Assembly: GCF_009800965.1 (NCBI RefSeq)
Contig: NZ_WUAF01000004.1
Span: 1 to 64,000, forward strand
DNA: 64,000 bases
Direction: 5' to 3'
From: Cognatazoarcus halotolerans
Lineage (GTDB): Bacteria; Pseudomonadota; Gammaproteobacteria; Burkholderiales; Rhodocyclaceae
Below the pieces are notes generated by a model. The model worked only from the letters and a program-made list of their open reading frames with translations, ran no database searches and was not told the origin of the DNA. A program made the position numbers and the translations under genes. Below, piece after piece: positions 58,174-64,000 of this stretch. Position 1 is the first letter of the stretch; every line of letters starts with the position of its first letter.

Positions 58174-58980
58174 TTATTTTCCGCCGTCGGTATCCGACCC
58201 GAGTCGATCGAGTTCACGATCCATCTCATCCGTCGACATCGGCGTGTAGTCAGTATCGGCCTGTACCGGCCTGCTTACCGCGCGCGCCACGAAAATGCCC
58301 AGTTCATAGAGGAGCCACATCGGCACCGCCAGCATGAACTGAGAAATCACGTCGGGCGGGGTAATGACCGCCGCAATCACAAATGCTGCAACGATGACGT
58401 ACGGCCTGGCTTCCTTCAGCTTTGCAATGTCGACGACGCCGATTCTCACCAGTAGAACAACGACCACCGGCACTTCGAAGGTAAGCCCAAAGGCCATGAA
58501 CATGGTCATGACGAAGGAAAGATACTGCTCGATGTCCGGTGCCGGAGTAATGCTTTTCGGAGAAAACTCCGCGATGAAATGGAACACCGTACCGAAAACG
58601 AAGAAGTAACAGAACGCCATGCCCAGCAGAAACAGCACCGTACTGCCCAGCACCATTGGCAACGCCAGTCGCTTTTCATGCGCATACAGTCCCGGCGCAA
58701 CGAAAGCCCACGCCTGGTAAAGAACGACCGGCAGAGACAGTACGAATGCCACCATCAAGGTAACCTTGACGGGCACGAAAAAGGGTGTGACCACCCCTGT
58801 CGCAATCATCCGGGTACCTTGCGGCAAGGTCTGCAGCATCGGCGTGGCGAGAATGTCGTAGATATTCCCTGCCCACGGCATGAGGCAGACGAAGATCCCG
58901 ACCACCACGACAATGGCCTTCAGCAGTCGGTTGCGGAGCTCGATCAAGTGAGCAAGAAAGGTGTCCTGCATTCCAGTCAT
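58174..58980 (-). CDS. tatC: Twin-arginine translocase subunit TatC
   Basis: The 268-residue protein from ATG 58980 has six helices and the TatC marks FLAHLIELRNRLLKA (first helix entry), FAFVAPGLYAHEKRL (periplasmic cap region), FGLTFEVPVVVVLL and the last-helix AVITPPDVISQFMLA. It is the signal-peptide receptor of the Tat system. It ends the run of ten minus-strand genes. Nothing clear occurs in the 288 bases between it and the convergent protease gene. Confidence 0.96.
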   Translation of the reverse strand: MTGMQDTFLAHLIELRNRLLKAIVVVVGIFVCLMPWAGNIYDILATPMLQTLPQGTRMIATGVVTPFFVPVKVTLMVAFVLSLPVVLYQAWAFVAPGLYAHEKRLALPMVLGSTVLFLLGMAFCYFFVFGTVFHFIAEFSPKSITPAPDIEQYLSFVMTMFMAFGLTFEVPVVVVLLVRIGVVDIAKLKEARPYVIVAAFVIAAVITPPDVISQFMLAVPMWLLYELGIFVARAVSRPVQADTDYTPMSTDEMDRELDRLGSDTDGGK

Positions 58981-58999
58981 AATGTCCAGATCCCGCGGG

Positions 59000-59443
59000 T
59001 CATGCGCTCTTGTCGCGGGGGATCGCCGATTGCGACCCGTCGAAGCCCAGCTCGAGTTGCGGCTTCGGCCCTTGATCGGTCGCCTCTCCGGCATGTGGTT
59101 CGCTTTCGGCGAGCGGACTGCCCTTCACCTGCGATTCAAGCGCCGAGAGCTCGGCCCCGGCTTGATCGGTGGTGCGCCGGATGGAAGATTCGACATCCTT
59201 CATCTGGCCCCGGAATGATGATTCGAGTTCGCGTGCGGAATCCTTTACCTGGGATTGCAGCTTCTTGAGTTCATCGAGATCCATCTCGCGCTGAATGTCC
59301 GATTTGACGTCGGAAACATAGCGCTGGATACGACCGAGGACATGCCCGACCGTACGGGCAACCTTGGGAAGACGCTCCGGGCCGATGACGACAAGCGCCA
59401 CCAGTCCGATAAGCATGAGTTCGGAAAATCCGATGTCGAACAT
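59000..59443 (-). CDS. tatB: Sec-independent translocase protein TatB
   Basis: The 147-residue protein opens [20 protein letters not shown], the TatB/TatA hinge (GFSE...GPERLP), followed by the long amphipathic helix and a charged tail. It pairs with TatC to bind twin-arginine precursors. It lies between tatA (70 bases) and tatC (19 bases). Confidence 0.96.
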   Translation of the reverse strand: MFDIGFSELMLIGLVALVVIGPERLPKVARTVGHVLGRIQRYVSDVKSDIQREMDLDELKKLQSQVKDSARELESSFRGQMKDVESSIRRTTDQAGAELSALESQVKGSPLAESEPHAGEATDQGPKPQLELGFDGSQSAIPRDKSA

Positions 59444-59513
59444 TTGGGAAGACGCCTCGAGAGAGCATTCTCAATCATTCGGATCCTGCAGGGCACGCAC
59501 GCCCCGGACCCGG

Positions 59514-59735
59514 TTACGAGTGGCTCTTTTCCTTTACCTCTGCGTCAATGGTCTGACCGCTACCGGCGATCTTCTGGTTCTCACCGGAAGACTCTCCCGC
59601 CTCCTTCATCCCTTCCTTGAAGCCCTTTACCGCGCCGCCCAGATCCTGGCCGATATTGCGAAGTTTCTTCGTACCGAATACCAGCATCACGATCACCAGC
59701 ACGATCAACCAGTGCCAAATGCTAAATGAACCCAT
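59514..59735 (-). CDS. tatA: Twin-arginine translocase pore protein TatA
   Basis: The 73-residue protein opens [20 protein letters not shown] with the [10 protein letters not shown] hinge and amphipathic helix. It oligomerises to form the Tat pore. It begins one base after the hinT stop, so it is co-transcribed with the histidine genes. Confidence 0.96.
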   Translation of the reverse strand: MGSFSIWHWLIVLVIVMLVFGTKKLRNIGQDLGGAVKGFKEGMKEAGESSGENQKIAGSGQTIDAEVKEKSHS

Positions 59736-59736
59736 T

Positions 59737-60096
59737 TCATTCTCCTATCCGTCGTTTGAGCATCGGACCGACCGGATCCGGCCCGCCGACAATATGCATA
59801 TGCAAGTGCATGACTTCCTGCCCCCCAATCTCGCCAGTGTTCACGATCACGCGGAAACCGCCCTGACTACCTTGATCCGCGGCAATCCGATGTGCGACTG
59901 CGAGCATCCGGCCGAGTATCGGCTCATCTGTCGCAGCGACGTGCGCAAGCGAAACAATGTGGCGCTTCGGTATTACAAGGATATGGACAGGTCGCTGCGG
60001 CTGGATATCCGGGAAAGCGAGAATATCTTCATCCTCATACACCCTGACTGCTGGAATTTCGCCGGCAGCAATCTTGCAAAAGATGCAGTTATCCAT
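59737..60096 (-). CDS. hinT: HIT-family purine nucleoside phosphoramidase
   Basis: The 119-residue protein opens [13 protein letters not shown] and carries the histidine triad HLHMHIVGG (last His of the triad is the nucleophile) and the C-terminal tail. HinT hydrolyses AMP-lysine and related phosphoramidates. It lies 11 bases after hisE and one base before tatA. Confidence 0.95.
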   Translation of the reverse strand: MDNCIFCKIAAGEIPAVRVYEDEDILAFPDIQPQRPVHILVIPKRHIVSLAHVAATDEPILGRMLAVAHRIAADQGSQGGFRVIVNTGEIGGQEVMHLHMHIVGGPDPVGPMLKRRIGE

Positions 60097-60107
60097 TGCC
60101 TGGACAG

Positions 60108-60434
60108 TCAGGCCTGCGACCGCGAACGCTTCTCATCAATGCCCGAAACACCCTCGCGACGGCGGAACTCGGCCAGAACATCATCGACCGACAGGCCGAA
60201 ATGGGTCAGCAAAACCAGAGAATGGAACCACAGATCAGTCACTTCCCAGACCAGATGAAGGCGATCACCATCTTTTGCCGCCATGATCGTTTCAGCGCCC
60301 TCTTCGGCAACTTTCTTGCAGATCGCGTCGGTGCCTTTCGCATACAGACTCGATACGTAGGACGAATCCGGATCGGCCTTCTTGCGCTCGGCAAGCGTCG
60401 CAGCCACTCGGTGCAGCACTTCAATATCGATCAT
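60108..60434 (-). CDS. hisE: Phosphoribosyl-ATP pyrophosphohydrolase
   Basis: The 108-residue MazG-fold protein from ATG 60434 has [35 protein letters not shown] and EVTDLWFH, the acidic metal-binding set of HisE. It hydrolyses phosphoribosyl-ATP in step 2 of histidine synthesis. It overlaps hisI by 4 bases; a longer frame to 60791 lies within hisI and was rejected. Confidence 0.96.
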   Translation of the reverse strand: MIDIEVLHRVAATLAERKKADPDSSYVSSLYAKGTDAICKKVAEEGAETIMAAKDGDRLHLVWEVTDLWFHSLVLLTHFGLSVDDVLAEFRRREGVSGIDEKRSRSQA

Positions 60435-60825
60435 TTGTATATTTCCTTGGGGTCCTTGATAACCGGATCGACGGTGTCCCACTGGCCGTCGGAGAGAAGT
60501 TTCTGGAAAAAGCAGCTGCGACGTCCGGTATGACAGGCAATGCCTCCCACCTGCTCGATTTTCAGCAGGATCACGTCGTTGTCGCAATCCAGACGGATCT
60601 CGCGTACCCGCTGGACGTGGCCCGATTCTTCGCCTTTGAACCAGAGTCGCCGCCTCGATCGCGACCAATACACCGCTTCGCCGCTTTCTGCGGTACGCGC
60701 CAATGCATCCCGATTCATCCAGGCAAACATCAGCACATCGCCCGTAGCGAAGTCCTGGGCTATCACCGGCACCAAGCCCTGCTCGTCCCACTGGACGTCA
60801 TTGAGCCATTTGTGTCCATTCGCAC

Positions 60826-60829
<4 letters not shown>
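60431..60829 (-). CDS. hisI: Phosphoribosyl-AMP cyclohydrolase
   Basis: The 132-residue protein has [36 protein letters not shown] and the zinc ligands near DCDNDVIL and [11 protein letters not shown], as in HisI. It opens the purine ring of phosphoribosyl-AMP in step 3 of histidine synthesis. It overlaps hisF and hisE by 4 bases each, so the three are translationally coupled. It is a separate gene, not fused with hisE. Confidence 0.97.
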
Positions 60830-61584
<755 letters not shown>

Positions 61585-61596
61585 CAGATCGCCGTC

Positions 61597-62337
61597 TCAG
61601 TCGGAAAGGGCATCGGCACGTGCCTGAGCAGCCGCAAAATCGAGCGTGCCTTCGTAGATTGCCCGCCCCGTGATCGCGCCCATGATACCTTCGTCCTCGA
61701 CGGCACACAGTGCGTCGATGTCGGCGAGGTTCGCGATGCCGCCGCTGGCAATGACCGGGATGCGCAGCGCCTGAGCGAGCCTGACAGTGGCTTCGATATT
61801 GACCCCGGAGAGCATACCGTCACGACCGATATCAGTGTAAATCACGCCCTCGACCCCGTAATCCTCGTATTTTCGCGCAAGATCGACTACATCATGGCCC
61901 GTCATCTTTGACCACCCATCGACGGCAACCTTGCCGTCCTTGGCGTCCAGACCGACGATGATATGGCCGGGAAAAGCGCCGCAGGCATCGTGAAGGAAGC
62001 CGGGATTCTTGACTGCAGCGGTACCGATGATGACGTAGGAGATCCCATCGTCAAGGTAACGTTCGATGGTATCGAGATCGCGAATGCCGCCGCCGAGCTG
62101 AACCGGAATCTCGTCACCGACCTCGTCGACGATTGCCTTGATGACCGCCTCGTTCTTGGGTTTTCCCGCAAATGCGCCGTTCAGGTCAACCAGATGAAGG
62201 CGGCGCGCACCCGCATCTATCCAGTGACGCGCCATGGCCACGGGATCCTCTGAAAATACGGTTGCATCGTCCATCTCGCCCTGCCTGAGGCGTACGCAGG
62301 ATCCGTCCTTGAGGTCGATCGCGGGAATCAGCAGCAT
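61597..62337 (-). CDS. hisA: Phosphoribosylformimino-5-aminoimidazole carboxamide ribotide isomerase
   Basis: The 246-residue TIM barrel has [14 protein letters not shown] (catalytic Asp about 8), [11 protein letters not shown] and [12 protein letters not shown] (second Asp about 130). It carries out the isomerisation before the HisH/HisF step. hisH is 44 bases upstream and hisF 12 bases downstream. Confidence 0.97.
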   Translation of the reverse strand: MLLIPAIDLKDGSCVRLRQGEMDDATVFSEDPVAMARHWIDAGARRLHLVDLNGAFAGKPKNEAVIKAIVDEVGDEIPVQLGGGIRDLDTIERYLDDGISYVIIGTAAVKNPGFLHDACGAFPGHIIVGLDAKDGKVAVDGWSKMTGHDVVDLARKYEDYGVEGVIYTDIGRDGMLSGVNIEATVRLAQALRIPVIASGGIANLADIDALCAVEDEGIMGAITGRAIYEGTLDFAAAQARADALSD

Positions 62338-62381
62338 ATCGGAGAAAATCGTTGAAGAATGAATGTCGACCGCTGAAATCG

Positions 62382-63026
62382 TCAGCTCTCGGGCTGCCAG
62401 CGGATGAAGTTGGAAAGCAGCTGAAGACCTGCTTCTGCGCTTTTTTCCGGGTGGAACTGAACCGCGAAGATATTAGCCCGAGCCACCGCACTGGTAAAGG
62501 GCAGGCCATAATCGGTCGTTGCGGCGACGATGGCCGCATCGGCGGGATCCACATAATAGCTATGCACGAAATAGAAGCGCGCAGCATCGGGGATGCCGGA
62601 CCACAGCGCGTGTGTTCCCGCCTGATGTACCTCGTTCCAGCCCATGTGCGGGACCTTCAGACGCACGCCATCAGCAGTGAACATGCGGGCCTCGGGAAAA
62701 CGACGGACTTCGCCCGCGAACACGCCCAGCCCCGGAACATCCCCTTCCTGGCTGTGATCGAAAAGCATCTGCTGACCGATGCAGATCCCGAGGAAGGGTT
62801 TACTTGCGGCTGCGTCAAGAACAGCGGCGTGCAGGCCCCTGGCTTCGAGTTCACGCATGCAGTCAGGCATCGCTCCCTGGCCCGGGAATACGACGCGATC
62901 CGCGGACAGCACGACTCGGGAGTCGCAGGTCACAATCACTTCGGAATTACCGGCGACATGCCCGATCGCTTTTTCGACCGAGCGCAAGTTACCCATTCCG
63001 TAATCGATGACGGCAATCTTGTTCAT
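62382..63026 (-). CDS. hisH: Imidazole glycerol phosphate synthase glutamine amidotransferase subunit
   Basis: The 214-residue class I amidotransferase has [14 protein letters not shown], the oxyanion [10 protein letters not shown], nucleophile Cys in [12 protein letters not shown] (about 84) and the His/Glu pair in QFHPEKS. It delivers ammonia from glutamine to HisF. It is 54 bases downstream of hisB. Confidence 0.97.
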   Translation of the reverse strand: MNKIAVIDYGMGNLRSVEKAIGHVAGNSEVIVTCDSRVVLSADRVVFPGQGAMPDCMRELEARGLHAAVLDAAASKPFLGICIGQQMLFDHSQEGDVPGLGVFAGEVRRFPEARMFTADGVRLKVPHMGWNEVHQAGTHALWSGIPDAARFYFVHSYYVDPADAAIVAATTDYGLPFTSAVARANIFAVQFHPEKSAEAGLQLLSNFIRWQPES

Positions 63027-63080
63027 TAAGGGTCTATTCCGGATACGTGTTGCGGCAAGGATTGAACCGGGCTGGCCCGA

Positions 63081-63668
63081 TCACAACACTCCCTTGGTAG
63101 AGGGGATGCTGCCTGCCAGCCGGATATCGGGCGTTACGGCCATGCGCAGGGCACGCCCGAAAGCCTTGAACATGGTTTCGCACTGGTGGTGCGCGTTCCG
63201 ACCTTTCAGGTTGTCGACATGAAGCGTAACCAGTGCATGATTTACGAAACCCTGAAAGAACTCGAAGACAAGTTGCGTATCGAGGCCGCCGATCATGCCT
63301 GCAGTGAACGCCACATCACAAACCAACCCGGGCCTGCCTGAAAGATCGACCACCACACGCGACAGGGCCTCGTCGAGCGGCACATATGCATGACCATAAC
63401 GGGTCAGCCCCTTCTTGTCACCGACTGCCTTGGCAAAGGCCTGCCCAAGCGCGATCCCGACGTCTTCCACCGTATGATGACCATCGATATGCAGGTCGCC
63501 CTGCGCCTCGATCTCGATGTCGAAAGCACCATGCCGTGCAATCTGCTCGAGCATGTGATCGAAGAAACCGATACCGGTGGCGAGCGTAGCCTTTCCGGTA
63601 CCGTCGAGGTCAATGCTGACCCGGATGCGGGTTTCCAGCGTATTGCGGGATATTTCGGCTTGCCTCAT
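63081..63668 (-). CDS. hisB: Imidazoleglycerol-phosphate dehydratase
   Basis: The 195-residue protein from ATG 63668 has [36 protein letters not shown] and [11 protein letters not shown], the manganese-binding histidine motifs. It is the single-function HisB, without the phosphatase domain of enteric HisB. It is the first gene of the minus-strand his run; hisC is divergent 103 bases away. Confidence 0.97.
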   Translation of the reverse strand: MRQAEISRNTLETRIRVSIDLDGTGKATLATGIGFFDHMLEQIARHGAFDIEIEAQGDLHIDGHHTVEDVGIALGQAFAKAVGDKKGLTRYGHAYVPLDEALSRVVVDLSGRPGLVCDVAFTAGMIGGLDTQLVFEFFQGFVNHALVTLHVDNLKGRNAHHQCETMFKAFGRALRMAVTPDIRLAGSIPSTKGVL

Positions 63669-63771
63669 GACCTGTCGAGCTGCACGTGTGTGAAAAATCG
63701 GAATGACGGGGCATGATAACATTTCGCCTTCTTAACGTCTGTCGCGCCCTGCGCCGCGCATCATCCGCCAA

Positions 63772-64000
63772 ATGAGTCGATTCTGGAGCGCCGTCGTCGG
63801 CGAGCTGACCCCATATGTTCCCGGCGAGCAACCAAAGCTCGCCGGACTCGTCAAGCTCAACACCAACGAGAGTCCATACCCGCCCTCGCCCCGTGTCCTT
63901 GAAGCGATCCGCGGCGAACTCGCCGAGGATGCGGCCAATCTGAGGCTCTATCCCGACCCTTCCGCCGAGCGGCTGAAGAACGTTCTCGCCGCCGTCCATG
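63772..64000 (+). CDS. hisC: Histidinol-phosphate aminotransferase (partial, N-terminus only)
   Basis: The last 229 bases of the window encode 76 residues from ATG 63772: [39 protein letters not shown] and [12 protein letters not shown]. These are the HisC N-terminal marks (LNxNENP-type loop, RYPDP). The gene continues beyond the window. It converts imidazole acetol phosphate to histidinol phosphate with PLP. It runs divergent to hisB instead of preceding it on the same strand. Confidence 0.93.
   Translation, partial: MSRFWSAVVGELTPYVPGEQPKLAGLVKLNTNESPYPPSPRVLEAIRGELAEDAANLRLYPDPSAERLKNVLAAVH

Overview
The window looks like chromosomal DNA of a high-GC betaproteobacterium, most likely of the Rhodocyclales (Azoarcus, Aromatoleum, Thauera or Zoogloea type). 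This rests on gene content and protein similarity from memory: a PEP-CTERM/exosortase-A system (PrsK, PrsR, PrsT and its sugar transferase), an exosortase-linked N-acyltransferase, propionyl-CoA synthetase, an ETF/acyl-CoA ligase pair, and the queA-tgt-yajC-secD-secF and his-hinT-tat gene orders. No transposase, integrase, phage gene or CRISPR array was seen. Gene density is high, and most long open frames opposite real genes are shadows.

Layout. 0-6 kb: the start of etfB and an acyl-CoA ligase (minus), divergent from a soluble hybrid histidine kinase and an OmpR-type regulator; then a Rieske oxygenase alpha subunit. 6-9 kb: xseB-ispA-dxs for isoprenoid precursors. 9.2-15.9 kb is the most unusual part: a sigma-54 promoter with possible activator sites, a PEP-CTERM protein with its own terminator, a nitroreductase-like gene convergent with a ThiF/E1-like gene, then two FtsX/LolC-type permeases without an ATPase and an exosortase-associated N-acyltransferase. 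15.9-24.8 kb: prpE, a receiver protein with a dead GGDEF domain, an acrylyl-CoA-reductase-like enzyme, an HDOD protein, a LemA/GIDE pair with an EF-hand, uup and tRNA-Arg(CCU).

24.8-35.8 kb (all minus): the exopolysaccharide/PEP-CTERM control locus. A sugar transferase is followed by prsK-prsR-prsT, a nucleotide-sugar dehydrogenase, a lytic transglycosylase and a serine protease. The exosortase itself is not in the window. PrsR is a sigma-54 activator, and the only PEP-CTERM gene here has a near-consensus sigma-54 promoter, so a regulator and a likely target both lie in this window. 36-43 kb: an esterase, tRNA-Leu(CAA), queA-tgt-yajC-secD-secF and a DUF2322 gene.

43-53 kb (minus): purB; pilA with a sigma-54 promoter, a near-consensus IHF site and helically phased half-sites; a GAF-containing PilB/GspE ATPase; a metallo-beta-lactamase-fold hydrolase; an FHA protein; a PP2C phosphatase; then sucCD with a perfect 12-bp hairpin at its predicted transcript start. 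53-58 kb: a DUF2889 gene, a FimV-like protein, a Nif3-like protein and a DegS-like protease. 58-64 kb: a minus-strand run hisB-hisH-hisA-hisF-hisI-hisE-hinT-tatA-tatB-tatC, with hisC starting divergently and running off the end.
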